64,000 nt of DNA from Metabacillus arenae (GCF_014773385.1 NZ_JACXAI010000002.1:186001-250000), one strand, 5' to 3'; positions 7,764 through 16,236 are shown, numbered from the stretch's first letter. Made by a program: numbers and translations. Notes: generated by a model not told the origin, from the sequence alone.

Positions 7764-8264
7764 TTATCCAAAAATTCTACTCCAGAATCCTTTCTTCTCA
7801 CATGCATTAACGTTAAGCTCTGTTTTATCAGTAAAGTATTTTTTATGCATATTCTCTAGCATTTCTAACGCATCTTCATATCCTACATCAGATACGTCAA
7901 TTTTGTCATATATATCATGTTCGAAAGGCATATCTGTATAATAATACATTGTATTATTTGTAGAGTCATATGTCCTATATAATATCTGACCTATTCGGTT
8001 ATTAACCTTAATACTTTCACCAGTATTCAGAATATGTTCATGCGACTCTTCTTTAATAAATATCCCACTAACCCTGAGATTAGAGATATACTTTACAAAT
8101 TCCTTCGGTTGTCCTTTTTTGAAATTATCTATTTCATTTTCAATGATTTCCTTATAGCGATTACTACCATAACCCCATATAAAATCGCTATTTAAATTCA
8201 TAATTCTACCTATATCAACAACTTTACAGGTTATATATCTCTCCCCATAATAAACATGCTTCAT
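7764..8264 (-). CDS. Hypothetical protein (166 aa)
   Basis: ATG at 8264 behind AAGGATG. Soluble alpha/beta protein with many Tyr and Asp residues (ILYRTYDSTNNTMYYYTDMP) and a short basic-aromatic tail (KKGFWSRIFG). No family recognised. Next to the YyaC-like gene in the same leftward operon. Confidence 0.7.
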   Translation of the reverse strand: MKHVYYGERYITCKVVDIGRIMNLNSDFIWGYGSNRYKEIIENEIDNFKKGQPKEFVKYISNLRVSGIFIKEESHEHILNTGESIKVNNRIGQILYRTYDSTNNTMYYYTDMPFEHDIYDKIDVSDVGYEDALEMLENMHKKYFTDKTELNVNACEKKGFWSRIFG

Positions 8265-8291
8265 GTGTTCACATCCTTAATTCGATAAGAT

Positions 8292-8384
8292 TTAGTTTTT
8301 ATACAACTTCTTTAAAATCCAACCTGTACCTATACTTGCCAAAAACACTATGAGCATTATTATAAAATGTGTAGGCGTAAGCAT
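8292..8384 (-). CDS. 30-residue single-pass membrane peptide
   Basis: ATG at 8384 with GGGGTGAT upstream. The product MLTPTHFIIMLIVFLASIGT plus a short basic tail is one transmembrane helix. Such micro-membrane proteins recur here (17231, 32785, 45832). Role unknown. Confidence 0.55.
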   Translation of the reverse strand: MLTPTHFIIMLIVFLASIGTGWILKKLYKN

Positions 8385-8426
8385 TCAATCACCCCATAAA
8401 ACTGAGTTTTCATTTAAATTTTACGT

Positions 8427-8594
8427 TCATAAGTAACTATAGAACTTTGCCTGACCGCATAATTCTATACCAATCCAAGTATCTATCTCTTTATAGTTTC
8501 TTGCTCCCATAACTGCTGAATGAGATATTTTTTCCTCCTCTGTATCATAAGAATAAGTAGCCTTTTCGATTATAGTTTTTTGAACTTGTTCCAT
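8427..8594 (-). CDS. Small hypothetical protein (55 aa)
   Basis: The frame opens at 8633, but AAAGGAAG lies 6 nt before the ATG at 8594, giving MEQVQKTIIEKATYSYDTEE and so on. It is divergent from the SASP gene at 8708. Not recognised. Confidence 0.6.
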   Translation of the reverse strand: MEQVQKTIIEKATYSYDTEEEKISHSAVMGARNYKEIDTWIGIELCGQAKFYSYL

Positions 8595-8707
8595 AATCAA
8601 CTTCCTTTCATACCTTATTTTATACATATACACTTATATTAAATTCACTTATAATTAGATTAACAAGTCAGATATGGCTTGAATAAACCTCTAGGAGTTG
8701 TTGCTAA

Positions 8708-8932
8708 ATGCTAATTCAAAACCAACAATTACTCGATCAATTAAAACTAGAAATCGCTACTGAATTTGGTGTTAACTTAGGAGCTGAAACTACTTCCCGC
8801 GCTAACGGTTCAGTTGGTGGAGAAATGACAAAGCGACTTATCCAACTAGGACAACAAAAGTTATTAGAAATGAATAATCAACCTGTAACATCAATTGTTA
8901 GTCAGACTGAGCACCAACATCAGTTACATTGA
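8708..8932 (+). CDS. Alpha/beta-type small acid-soluble spore protein
   Basis: 74 residues that are plainly [24 protein letters not shown] then [11 protein letters not shown] is the conserved DNA-binding core, including the Gpr protease site after EIA. These proteins coat forespore DNA in an A-like form and protect it from UV and heat. SPbeta itself carries one (sspC), so this is a shared family trait. It is one of few rightward genes in the left half, fitting a separate forespore promoter; I could not place a convincing sigma-G site. SD CTAGGAG is about 10 nt before the ATG. Confidence 0.93.
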   Translation: MLIQNQQLLDQLKLEIATEFGVNLGAETTSRANGSVGGEMTKRLIQLGQQKLLEMNNQPVTSIVSQTEHQHQLH

Positions 8933-8973
8933 TTGGGAGGGGATATTCCCCTTCTTTATTATATATGTTTAAT

Positions 8974-9189
8974 TTATTTATTATAACAATCATTTATGCA
9001 TAAAGTAGCATAATCTTCATCTTCAAAATATGTTACAACCATTCCCTGGACTTTGCCAGTTCCCTCACAGCTTCTGCATTTTCTAACCGGATTGGGTATT
9101 CCTCTGTGTATGCTATAGAGTGTAACTTGACTTCCTTTCCCACGACATCCTTTACATTCAACTAAGCCAACATCTGTCCTAGTAATCAA
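8974..9189 (-). CDS. DnaJ-type zinc-finger small protein
   Basis: Two repeats of the DnaJ zinc-finger type are visible: CKGCRGKG and CRSCEGTG about 25 residues later, a complete four-cysteine site. The frame is open to 9300, but a strong GGGGGTGGGGAG precedes a TTG at 9189, giving 71 residues without a large overlap with the upstream gene. Zinc-binding adaptor or nucleic-acid binder; partner unknown. Confidence 0.7.
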   Translation of the reverse strand: MITRTDVGLVECKGCRGKGSQVTLYSIHRGIPNPVRKCRSCEGTGKVQGMVVTYFEDEDYATLCINDCYNK

Positions 9190-9220
9190 CTCCCCACCCC
9201 CTTTCATTGAAACGACTGTT

Positions 9221-9616
9221 TTATAGAAATTCCTCAGCCTTTCTGATTTTTCTTTTGTTACTACTCTCACCAGATAGTCCCAAATAAGATTCATAGGCAT
9301 AATTCATAATTTCATCATGTGTAAATCCATATACTTTAGCCATCGAATAAAACTGATCCATAAGATTTAAGAAATCTTTCTTTGCTGTTAATTGGTTTTT
9401 ATGAATGGTTAATTGTTGCATAGATTTCAAATCATTCGCAGCTTTTTCTAAATCCTTGATTGCTCTTGTTAAACTCTTTGAATCAAACAATACATTTAAT
9501 GTGGTTTTCCCAGTAGCAAAACTTACTTTAATGTCGTCTGGAATTCTAAGCAGGTTCTTGGCAACAATTTTATTAGATACAATTTTGAAATCACTTGCTA
9601 CTATAGTTATCTCCAT
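9221..9616 (-). CDS. Hypothetical protein (131 aa)
   Basis: ATG at 9616. The N-terminal half looks like a beta-rich domain (MEITIVASDFKIVSNKIVAK), followed by a helical region with a KDLEKAANDLKSM segment and a basic C-terminus. Not recognised. A bidirectional terminator lies upstream at 9688-9728. Confidence 0.65.
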   Translation of the reverse strand: MEITIVASDFKIVSNKIVAKNLLRIPDDIKVSFATGKTTLNVLFDSKSLTRAIKDLEKAANDLKSMQQLTIHKNQLTAKKDFLNLMDQFYSMAKVYGFTHDEIMNYAYESYLGLSGESSNKRKIRKAEEFL

Positions 9617-9687
9617 AATTCTATCCCCTAATTTCTTTTTATAAGTAAATTATACATATAAATCAATTATTTGTAAAGAGGGAAAAT

Positions 9688-9728
9688 AAAAAGTCACCGC
9701 AATAATTTTTCGCAATCGATGACTTTTT
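9688..9728 (-). terminator. Bidirectional hairpin terminator
   Basis: AAAAAGTCA and TGACTTTTT form a stem with G-C pairs extended by CCG/CGA. Read leftward the hairpin is followed by TTTTTATTTT, ending transcripts from the 9847 gene. Confidence 0.65.
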
Positions 9729-9819
9729 CATATGTTGTAACAAACCTGTAATAGGATAAAACATATCTCTATGGTATTATTAAGTTGTTAGTAGTATATG
9801 CCCACATATACACTGCATT

Positions 9820-9852
9820 AAGTAGTCGTCTGGTTGCATATGGCGACTACTT
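9820..9852. terminator. Hairpin overlapping gene end
   Basis: AAGTAGTCG (9820-9828) pairs with CGACTACTT (9844-9852), followed rightward by more T residues. It overlaps the stop of the leftward gene at 9847. It may act as a rightward terminator or stabilise the leftward mRNA end. Confidence 0.45.
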
Positions 9853-10089
9853 TTTATATTCTTCTGGAGTAAACTCATCAATTTCTGATACAAACAAGTC
9901 ATCATTATCTACTGTATGTCCTTGTATATGTAGAGTACGGGTTTCTCCAGTTAAATCCGTAAAATTTAACTCTCTAATATTATTATCTGATAGGGTCAGA
10001 ATCATCTTAATAAATGAATCTACTCCTTCATCTCCTACTACTCTAGTAAAAAAATCTAATGTAATGCTCCCCTGGATTAACTGCTCCAT
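9847..10089 (-). CDS. Hypothetical protein (80 aa)
   Basis: ATG at 10089 with AAAGGAGAGGG at good spacing. Begins MEQLIQGSITLDFFTRVVGD; acidic, helix-rich, with a C-terminal EIDEFTPEEYKK. It stands alone between two hairpins. No family recognised. Confidence 0.65.
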   Translation of the reverse strand: MEQLIQGSITLDFFTRVVGDEGVDSFIKMILTLSDNNIRELNFTDLTGETRTLHIQGHTVDNDDLFVSEIDEFTPEEYKK

Positions 10090-10301
10090 TATTCCCTCTC
10101 CTTTGAAAAATTATAATATATATTAAGACAAAAGCCTCAACATCAAAACAGAACATTCGTTCGTATTTCTTACTTTCATTATACCTTCATTCGTCTTTGA
10201 TTACTAGTAGCAAAAAATTTTCTTTAATATGTAGGGCAAAGTTGGTATGATTAGAACTGGAACATTTGAAGATAGAAGTAGGATTTATAGGAGGTTGTCC
10301 G

Positions 10302-10520
10302 ATGATCAGAATAGAAATCGGACAATGCTTATTAGAAGATCTCATTCACAGGAAAGGTATGACTCAACAGCAATTGGCAGACATGACCGGAATTTCAAAA
10401 AGTCAGATAAGTGAATATAGAAGAAACAAAAGAAAAATGTCACTTCATAATGCCATGTTGATTGCTGTAGCTTTAAATTGTCATATCGATGATTTATATG
10501 AATGGAAAGTATCAAGATAA
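10302..10520 (+). CDS. XRE-family HTH protein near the lysogeny block
   Basis: 72 residues. The HTH core KGMTQQQLADMTGISKSQIS is followed by EYRRNKRKMSLHNAMLIAVA and ends HIDDLYEW, the compact YopO/YopS-like single-domain regulator form. ATG at 10302 is chosen because TAGGAGG sits 7 nt upstream; the open frame starts at 10266. It faces the yopR-like gene convergently. In SPbeta a small HTH gene (yopS) also follows yopR, so it may belong to the same switch. Confidence 0.8.
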   Translation: MIRIEIGQCLLEDLIHRKGMTQQQLADMTGISKSQISEYRRNKRKMSLHNAMLIAVALNCHIDDLYEWKVSR

Positions 10521-10534
10521 GCATTGGCTCTGGG

Positions 10535-10582
10535 AGTAGGATCTTAGTCCTACTTTGCCTCCTAGTTCACGTTTTCGTGAAC
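10535..10582 (+). terminator. Tandem hairpins between convergent genes
   Basis: AGTAGGA/TCCTACT (10535-10554) and a perfect GTTCACG/CGTGAAC hairpin (10565-10582) lie between the rightward HTH gene and the leftward yopR-like gene. Neither has a long T tract, so termination is plausible but not strong. Beyond them, up to 10772, I see only low-complexity AT sequence and a weak hydrophobic frame. Confidence 0.4.
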
Positions 10583-10771
10583 ATAATCCAATTTTACTAC
10601 ACAATAAGACTTATGTCACTAGCGTTTTTTGTCGAATTCTGATATTTTTGCTAATTTGTTTCTCAAGTCCTATAATTTGCCACAAATTACACGAATTCAG
10701 ACACAAATTTTTATTAAATTTACTTATGTATAAATATTTAACCCTAGCTTTTCTAGGATTAAATATTGCCA

Positions 10772-11746
10772 TTATTGGTTATAAAGTGAATCTATATTTT
10801 CCTTATTAATGAATTCTCTGAGAAGTGAATAATTGTATATCTCACGACCATTTATTTTCACTGTTCTTACATTAAAATGGTCTGCTATTTTGGTTAATTC
10901 CTCATTTGTCAAATCTCCAGATGGATTAATGTCATGAGCCATTTTAAGCATACCTGATTTTTCAATATTTTTTGGTGATAAGTAAGGTAATTTAAAGAAT
11001 TCACTGATTGAAGTTAAAGCCCTGTATACTAAATGTCTATCTGCTCTTTTAAAATTTTCCACTCTCGTTACTTTTGTTTTTATTACATGATAATTTTCAG
11101 CTAACTTAACTGTACTTCTTCTTCCTTGTGCTTCCCCATTTTTCATGTGGTATTCAGTTTCATTTGCTGCTTTTTTCACTATATTTATACATCTATCACT
11201 AACTTTAATAGTTCTTTTACCGTATTTGTCATCTTTGAGCTTTAATTCATTTGTATCCTCATTGAAATTTTCAGGTACCAAATTTAATATCTCAGAATGT
11301 TGGAAGCCGTTTACACCCTCGAAAATTAATCTTATCAATGCCTTATCTTGATAATTAACCAAATGATCTTCTATATCAATTATTTCTTCTTCCGACAAAT
11401 AAAGCTTTCTACTCTTATCAATGAAGTTTCTTAATTCATCAGTTTTAATTGTTTTAGCTAAATTAATATTTGTTTCACTAAGTCCATTTTCAGCAGCCCA
11501 CTGCAAATACGTAGAAATGACTTGATGGCTTAATCTAACTGCGTTCAATGTCGTATGATTAGCATTTATCAGAACATCTTTTATTTCATCCGATGTAAAA
11601 GTGTAAAGATCCCTTCCTAATATATCCTCAGTATCATAACTCCTATAGAACAAGTACTTATAGATATCACTTGTTGTTTCAGGAAAAGTTTCTAAAAATT
11701 TATTTTTAATATCTTCATTATAGATTTTCGCCATTGCGTTCACCAC
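10772..11746 (-). CDS. yopR: YopR/MrpR-like master repressor (recombinase fold)
   Basis: 324 residues, the length of SPbeta YopR (MrpR), the lysogeny repressor that has a tyrosine-recombinase fold but no recombinase activity. The helical N-terminal core-binding domain and catalytic-type domain are visible, but the active site is gone: the region that normally reads TGLR-x-SE is EGVNGFQHSEIL, and the HxxR box is absent around SPKNIEKSGM. It directly follows a YopQ-like gene (ATG at 11746, stop of yopQ at 11747) and a YopP-like recombinase, the SPbeta order. It probably binds the repeated AT-rich elements found across this window. Identification rests on order, length and fold signature. Confidence 0.8.
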   Translation of the reverse strand: MVNAMAKIYNEDIKNKFLETFPETTSDIYKYLFYRSYDTEDILGRDLYTFTSDEIKDVLINANHTTLNAVRLSHQVISTYLQWAAENGLSETNINLAKTIKTDELRNFIDKSRKLYLSEEEIIDIEDHLVNYQDKALIRLIFEGVNGFQHSEILNLVPENFNEDTNELKLKDDKYGKRTIKVSDRCINIVKKAANETEYHMKNGEAQGRRSTVKLAENYHVIKTKVTRVENFKRADRHLVYRALTSISEFFKLPYLSPKNIEKSGMLKMAHDINPSGDLTNEELTKIADHFNVRTVKINGREIYNYSLLREFINKENIDSLYNQ

Positions 11747-13096
11747 CTATTTAATTGTTAATTTCTCGAAAAAGTTGTAAATATGTTTTTTAGTTTTACC
11801 TTTAACATGCAATGTTTCATCGAGAATATTTATATCTCTCCATAAGGGATTTTCTTTATTAAAATCAATTTTATTTAGTATCTCTGATAACTTATTAACA
11901 GGGATTGACTCATCTTTCATTTTCTTAGCAAGCATAACATATCCTTCGAACATTAAGTTGTTATTTATTAAGCTTTTCTTTCTTACTGCTGCTACATCGC
12001 CTAGAAACTCATCGGGGAAATTTAATACCAATTCATTAAAAAATTCAATTAAATATTTAGATAATTTTGCTGCATCAGCCTTATCTTTAATTTCAAAACA
12101 ATCATCAATCGCATTAGATAAGGTTAAGAAGGATACAAGTAATCCTGAATTTCTACCGATAGTCTGATCAGAAATTCTACCTTTAAGTTCACTATTATAT
12201 TTTAATCTTTCCACAACATTAGACGACCATTTACTTTGAGCTATTTCTTCAACTCTGCTTTTACTAACAGGATTAATCGTATTAATTTGAGCAAATTGTT
12301 GCTTTGCTTTACCGATATTAAAATTAAGAATATTTACTTTAAAAAATTTGTCTGATGAGGAAGGATCTCTAAACACTCTTGCAATAGCATTAATCCTATG
12401 GAATCCATCCAATATATCTAATAAAGTTCCTTTTGTAACTGTCAATGTCTTATTTTCTTCATCATAAATCAATTCTTCATATTCATCAGAAGAGTCTAGT
12501 CTAGCATTGAGTGTTATGACTGTACTAGCCCATTCTCCCGTTTTATGAAGATTAATCATTGCTTCGACACTTTTTTCCACAACTTTTGGAACATGTATAA
12601 TATCTTCAATATGTTTCGTATTTAATTTTCTTGTTTCACGTTGAACCTCTTTGTTATATTGTAAAAGTCCATTTTCAAAAAGTTTTTTTATTTCACTTGC
12701 CTTTACGTAAGCCATATAATCGTCATCTTCACCCTTAATGACATTTTCAAATGTATAAGGAAATTCGACTCTATCAGGTAAATCTGCTTCAAAGTTTGTC
12801 TTAATTTCCTTTGACATTCTAGAAGGATAATAACTAGACGGGTCTGCTGCACTTTTACCAGTTGACTTATACAATTCATTAGCAAACAAATATAATTCAC
12901 TTACATCTAGATCGTACGCTTGAGTATTAATCTCATTTACAATTTGTTGTACTCGACCAGGTAGAATGTTATACTCTTTCAGACCTCTTTTTAGTTTGTT
13001 TAATACATTTTTATCATGTTTTATACTCTCAACTACATCTATAATGTTTTTTCTAAGATTGTCTAATTCTCTTTCATCAAAAATTACGGTAGCCAT
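11747..13096 (-). CDS. yopQ: YopQ-like DndB/DGQHR-type protein
   Basis: 449 residues, close to SPbeta YopQ in length and position. A ParB/DndB-like core is visible: LLDILDGFHRINAIARVFRD (the DGQHR-type box) about residue 230, then FNIGKAKQQFAQINTINPVS and KSRVEEIAQ, typical of DndB-like proteins. Helical domains flank it. The role in SPbeta is not well defined. Position between the two recombinase-fold proteins suggests a part in the lysogeny switch. The stop codon abuts the next start, so translation is coupled. Confidence 0.8.
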   Translation of the reverse strand: MATVIFDERELDNLRKNIIDVVESIKHDKNVLNKLKRGLKEYNILPGRVQQIVNEINTQAYDLDVSELYLFANELYKSTGKSAADPSSYYPSRMSKEIKTNFEADLPDRVEFPYTFENVIKGEDDDYMAYVKASEIKKLFENGLLQYNKEVQRETRKLNTKHIEDIIHVPKVVEKSVEAMINLHKTGEWASTVITLNARLDSSDEYEELIYDEENKTLTVTKGTLLDILDGFHRINAIARVFRDPSSSDKFFKVNILNFNIGKAKQQFAQINTINPVSKSRVEEIAQSKWSSNVVERLKYNSELKGRISDQTIGRNSGLLVSFLTLSNAIDDCFEIKDKADAAKLSKYLIEFFNELVLNFPDEFLGDVAAVRKKSLINNNLMFEGYVMLAKKMKDESIPVNKLSEILNKIDFNKENPLWRDINILDETLHVKGKTKKHIYNFFEKLTIK

Positions 13097-13186
13097 TATT
13101 TACACTCCTATCTCACAATTATCCATTGTTAGTATTAATATTAACAAGTTTTCACGTTTAAGTAAAGATGAAAACTGATACTAAAT

Positions 13187-14218
13187 TTATTTTTGTATTT
13201 TATTTAATTCCATATTCAATATAATCAAATAATCTTTTTTCATTTTACCTATAACATCCAATAAAACTTCATGAGGGACATTTTTATATAATTCCAAGTC
13301 TAATTCATTACTAGATGAAACTGCACCAATTGCCCCATAATCGTTATTATCCAAGTAACGAACTGTTGTGTTAAAGTCTTTGTGATTTGCTGCCTTCATT
13401 GTAGACAAGGGGTCTGATGTAACTCGATAATGGAATGTTATGCCCGCTTTTCTTATACTATGAAACACAATTCTTCTTTCTTTTGGAAAATTCATTTTTT
13501 CACGGAGTCTAAACATCATTGCATTAATTGACTTGCCAGTGAGTTGAAATACTTTTTCATTTCCATTTTTAAGTGATAATAATTTATTATAAAATTCTTT
13601 TGATATCTTGGGTCTAAATTCTTTATTTCCTTTATCTACAGCTTTAACAAGTACATAAGTATCTTTTTCTTCAAAGTCGCTCCAATTTAATTTTAAAATT
13701 GCAGATTTTCTTAAGCATGTGTCAAGTGCAAAAAGAATGAAGTAATACTTAATTTCTTGTGAACGATATTCCGTTACTCTAGCTATCCTCGCCATTTCTA
13801 AAACTTCCTCAATAGTGAGAATTCCCCATCCATCATTATTTTCAGGTAGCTTTTCAATCGCAGAAAAATAACTAATATCTGAAACAATATTTTTTCCATC
13901 GATTTTCTTGGCATGAAGATAATTAAGCAAACTTTTAACTGCCATTACTTTCGCATTAATTGTTTTGTTAGAGTATTTTTCAGAATCCACAGATTCTAGA
14001 ATAAACTTATCGAAGTCATCTAAGTCCAATTCCATGTCTTCAATGGTCAAATGTTCAATACTCTTATTTGGCTTAATTACACTAAAAAAGTCTTTGATTC
14101 CTTTGGAATAGGAAGTACTTGTTTTGTCACTTTTTAACCCCTTTTTCCTTAGAAACATCTGAATGTGTTCATAGATATAGTTATTATTATTTAACCTAAC
14201 AACATTATTCGCTAACAT
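13187..14218 (-). CDS. yopP: YopP-like tyrosine recombinase
   Basis: About 343 residues. Unlike the YopR-like protein it keeps all catalytic residues: Arg in DTCLRKSAILKL, Lys in the KAVDKGNKEFR hairpin, HSIR, ANHKD and the nucleophile candidate in TVRYLDNN. Family: tyrosine recombinase, cutting and rejoining DNA through a 3'-phosphotyrosine. In SPbeta phages, integration is by a serine recombinase, so YopP is not the main integrase there. Start chosen at ATG 14218 (GGGG 9 nt upstream); in-frame starts at 14227, 14224 and GTG 14233 also exist. Overlaps the upstream gene. Confidence 0.8.
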   Translation of the reverse strand: MLANNVVRLNNNNYIYEHIQMFLRKKGLKSDKTSTSYSKGIKDFFSVIKPNKSIEHLTIEDMELDLDDFDKFILESVDSEKYSNKTINAKVMAVKSLLNYLHAKKIDGKNIVSDISYFSAIEKLPENNDGWGILTIEEVLEMARIARVTEYRSQEIKYYFILFALDTCLRKSAILKLNWSDFEEKDTYVLVKAVDKGNKEFRPKISKEFYNKLLSLKNGNEKVFQLTGKSINAMMFRLREKMNFPKERRIVFHSIRKAGITFHYRVTSDPLSTMKAANHKDFNTTVRYLDNNDYGAIGAVSSSNELDLELYKNVPHEVLLDVIGKMKKDYLIILNMELNKIQK

Positions 14219-14435
14219 TCTCATCATCCCCACTATTGATAATTTTATTCAATAGGTATTTATCAAATTCATCCCAAGTGCTACACCAGGTATACCATGA
14301 GTCGCTTACACCGACTAGACATCCGATTTTATTATTAACCATGATCACTTCGTTGCAAATTTCTGATTGATCAACCAAGCTCAAGTCGCTTAATAGTTCT
14401 TTTGGCATTTTTAAATATTCAACCGTTGTTTTCAT
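14205..14435 (-). CDS. Small protein upstream of yopP
   Basis: 76 residues from ATG 14435, with AAGGGG 9 nt upstream and a nearer GAGGAG; ATG 14444 is the alternative. Soluble, with a CLVGVSDSWYTWCSTWDEFD stretch rich in Trp and Cys. The 3' end overlaps the yopP start. Not recognised; presumably co-expressed with the lysogeny block. Confidence 0.65.
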   Translation of the reverse strand: MKTTVEYLKMPKELLSDLSLVDQSEICNEVIMVNNKIGCLVGVSDSWYTWCSTWDEFDKYLLNKIINSGDDENVSE

Positions 14436-14455
14436 ACTCCTCATCCCCTTATACT

Positions 14456-14569
14456 CTATTTCGCTAAAAATTCAATTGTCATCTCAAGCTCTTTGATCAT
14501 TTTCTTTATTTGATAAGGTTTCATAGTGGATTTGTTTCTCTTAAAATAGCCCAGGATATCTTGCAACAT
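14456..14569 (-). CDS. 37-residue leader peptide of the yopPQR operon
   Basis: ATG at 14569 with AAAGGAGTG upstream. Begins MLQDILGYFKRNKSTMKPYQ; basic, helical. First gene after the promoter at 14636-14664, so it heads the yopP-yopQ-yopR operon. Function unknown. Confidence 0.6.
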   Translation of the reverse strand: MLQDILGYFKRNKSTMKPYQIKKMIKELEMTIEFLAK

Positions 14570-14635
14570 AGATAAAGTCACTCCTTTCATAAAGAATACT
14601 CGCCATTATATACTTATTCATCTTTATATATATTT

Positions 14636-14664
14636 ATTATATATTAATTTAATTTATTTGTAAA
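14636..14664 (-). promoter_or_regulatory. Promoter of the yopP-yopQ-yopR operon with operator-like element
   Basis: Minus strand: -35 TTTACA, 17-nt spacer, -10 TATAAT. The spacer is AATAAATTAAATTAATA, a copy of the genome-wide element. If the element is the YopR operator, this is the site for autoregulation. Confidence 0.7.
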
Positions 14665-14739
14665 GCTTTTTATTTAATTTTAAAACCTTTTTCCTATTTT
14701 ATATATAGTCATTTACTACTTAAAGTATTCCAACTCAAT

Positions 14740-14772
14740 AAAAAAGACACCTACCTCTTTAAAGTAAGTGTC
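14740..14772 (-). terminator. Rho-independent terminator after the YopO-like gene
   Basis: On the minus strand GACACTTAC and GTAGGTGTC form the stem (plus-strand arms 14746-14754 and 14764-14772), followed by six T residues. It separates the YopO-like gene from the yopPQR promoter. Confidence 0.8.
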
Positions 14773-14817
14773 TCCATCTGTATTTTTATATATAATTCAT
14801 TTTTATTAAATTAATTC

Positions 14818-15015
14818 CTATTTGTACTTTTCATACAATTCTTCAATATGAACGTCTAAAACATAGGCAATTCTTTTAGCAGTTTTTAAAGACATCTTTG
14901 TATCATTATTTATGTATTGTTTTAAATTGTATACTGAGATTCCTGTTAATGATGATAACTCTTCTAATTCAATATCCTTACAATCCAATACTTTGTCTAA
15001 CTTACATCTCCCCAT
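14818..15015 (-). CDS. YopO-like XRE-type HTH protein
   Basis: 65 residues: LEELSSLTGISVYNLKQYIN then NDTKMSLKTAKRIAYVLDVH and IEELYEKYK, a single-domain Cro-like repressor. Similar in size and position to SPbeta YopO, which precedes yopP. ATG 15015 has GGGAGTG upstream. It resembles the rightward HTH protein at 10302 in architecture (both end in a DLYEW/ELYEK motif). Confidence 0.8.
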   Translation of the reverse strand: MGRCKLDKVLDCKDIELEELSSLTGISVYNLKQYINNDTKMSLKTAKRIAYVLDVHIEELYEKYK

Positions 15016-15148
15016 TAAGCATCACTCCCAATTCACATAGATAACTTAATAATAAGTGATTTGCGAATTTTCTGTCTATGATAAAATTCGTCCATTTATG
15101 GGATTTTATGGGGATAGCTTTCTGAAAATTTTACGTAAAATGTGAGTT

Positions 15149-15553
15149 TTATTCGCTAAAATTTGTAATGCTCCCTAATTGAATTGCAGTTTCAAATAAA
15201 TTGTTGCTATTATTATGGCTCCTACTAACATTTGAAACATTTCTATTTCCTTCATATTGCCCAACACTTCTCGCTACATGAGTATTAAATCCTTTTTTAT
15301 TTTGCCTTATAGCTTTTGCCTTTTGCATCTCTCTAAGATCCTTAAGTGCTTTAAGTATTTCTTCATCAGATGCGATTTCCAATGCTCCTTCATTTAAATA
15401 TCCATAACTGTCTACATTTGTTTTATTCACTTTATAGTCATAATTACCCTGATTCCGAATTTCAGCTATTACAACAATTTCCCCTTTTTTAAAGGTAAGA
15501 TATTCATGAGTAAGTTTTACAAATTCACCTACATGATATTTAGCCGCCATCAT
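15149..15553 (-). CDS. Hypothetical protein with SH3-like N-terminus (134 aa)
   Basis: The frame opens at 15571, but AGGAGG precedes ATG 15553. Residues 1-60 (AAKYHVGEFVKLTHEYLTFK) look like a small beta-barrel, followed by a basic helix (LKDLREMQKAKAIRQNKKG) and an Asn/Ser-rich low-complexity tail. Function unknown. Confidence 0.65.
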   Translation of the reverse strand: MMAAKYHVGEFVKLTHEYLTFKKGEIVVIAEIRNQGNYDYKVNKTNVDSYGYLNEGALEIASDEEILKALKDLREMQKAKAIRQNKKGFNTHVARSVGQYEGNRNVSNVSRSHNNSNNLFETAIQLGSITNFSE

Positions 15554-15602
15554 TAATTTCCTCCTTATCAATTTAAAATTGTGCTTTTATTTAGTTTTTT
15601 AT

Positions 15603-15836
15603 TCAGTCAATGTAATTAGCATCTAAGAATTTATCCCAAATCTCATTTTCATCATCACTATTCATATAAAAAACTGTGTCCATAAAAGCCTCTACTGAAT
15701 TTTCCATTTCCTCAAATTCTTGCTCGTCACATAGGCAGCATAATGGAATCCTATTCATATAAGCCCAATTTATAACCTGTTCTTTGGCTGAGTTTATTGT
15801 ACCAACTAGCTCATTCATTTTTTCTAAATTGGTCAT
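15603..15836 (-). CDS. Acidic hypothetical protein (77 aa)
   Basis: The ATG at 15836 overlaps the stop of the upstream gene by one nucleotide, indicating coupling. Acidic, with a CCLCDEQEFEEMENSVEAFM segment. Not recognised. Confidence 0.65.
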   Translation of the reverse strand: MTNLEKMNELVGTINSAKEQVINWAYMNRIPLCCLCDEQEFEEMENSVEAFMDTVFYMNSDDENEIWDKFLDANYID

Positions 15837-16036
15837 TACACTCTCACCTCTTCCCCATGTTTCACTGCTTCAACATCCTCACATCCATAATGATCCTTTA
15901 AATCCACAGCAATAGAATCAAACTTACTCAATAATTCAATACGGTCGAAATGTCTTGCGTGAGCTATTGTAGTGAATGAAAATCCACTTCTAACACTACC
16001 TTTGATATATCCTTTTTCTGTTTTGATTATATACAT
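15836..16036 (-). CDS. Hypothetical protein (66 aa)
   Basis: ATG 16036, with GGGAG upstream. Begins MYIIKTEKGYIKGSVRSGFS; the pattern ITTIAHARHFDRIE-like is typical of short phage proteins of unknown role. Coupled to the following gene. Confidence 0.65.
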   Translation of the reverse strand: MYIIKTEKGYIKGSVRSGFSFTTIAHARHFDRIELLSKFDSIAVDLKDHYGCEDVEAVKHGEEVRV

Positions 16037-16062
16037 TTATATCAACTCCCGATATGTATAAT

Positions 16063-16236
16063 TTATTTGTTAGTTAATAAATTGAAAAACATCATGTAGT
16101 TGCAATTATTACACTTCTTTATTTCAAACGTTCTCTCATGTTTCCCTAATTCGCGGTTGTAAATAGTATTAGGGATCGTTAAATTTTTACACTTTCCTAT
16201 GTCGTGTGAACTACATACTGGACACTTTATATTCAT
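16063..16236 (-). CDS. Zinc-ribbon small protein (57 aa)
   Basis: Start at ATG 16236, with GAAGGAGAG upstream (open frame from 16266). MNIKCPVCSSHDIGKCKNLT and a second CNNC pair about 30 residues later form a zinc-ribbon layout. Function unknown. Confidence 0.65.
   Translation of the reverse strand: MNIKCPVCSSHDIGKCKNLTIPNTIYNRELGKHERTFEIKKCNNCNYMMFFNLLTNK

Noticed and set aside
10555-10809. Plus-strand hydrophobic open frame of 84 codons
   Set aside because: No SD, starts inside a hairpin, and overlaps the 3' end of the yopR-like gene; the hydrophobicity comes from AT-rich sequence.
13187-14218. YopP-like recombinase as the phage integrase
   Set aside because: In SPbeta relatives the integrase is a large serine recombinase and YopP lies in the lysogeny block; no att-like core was found beside the gene. 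It cannot be excluded that it acts on DNA elsewhere.
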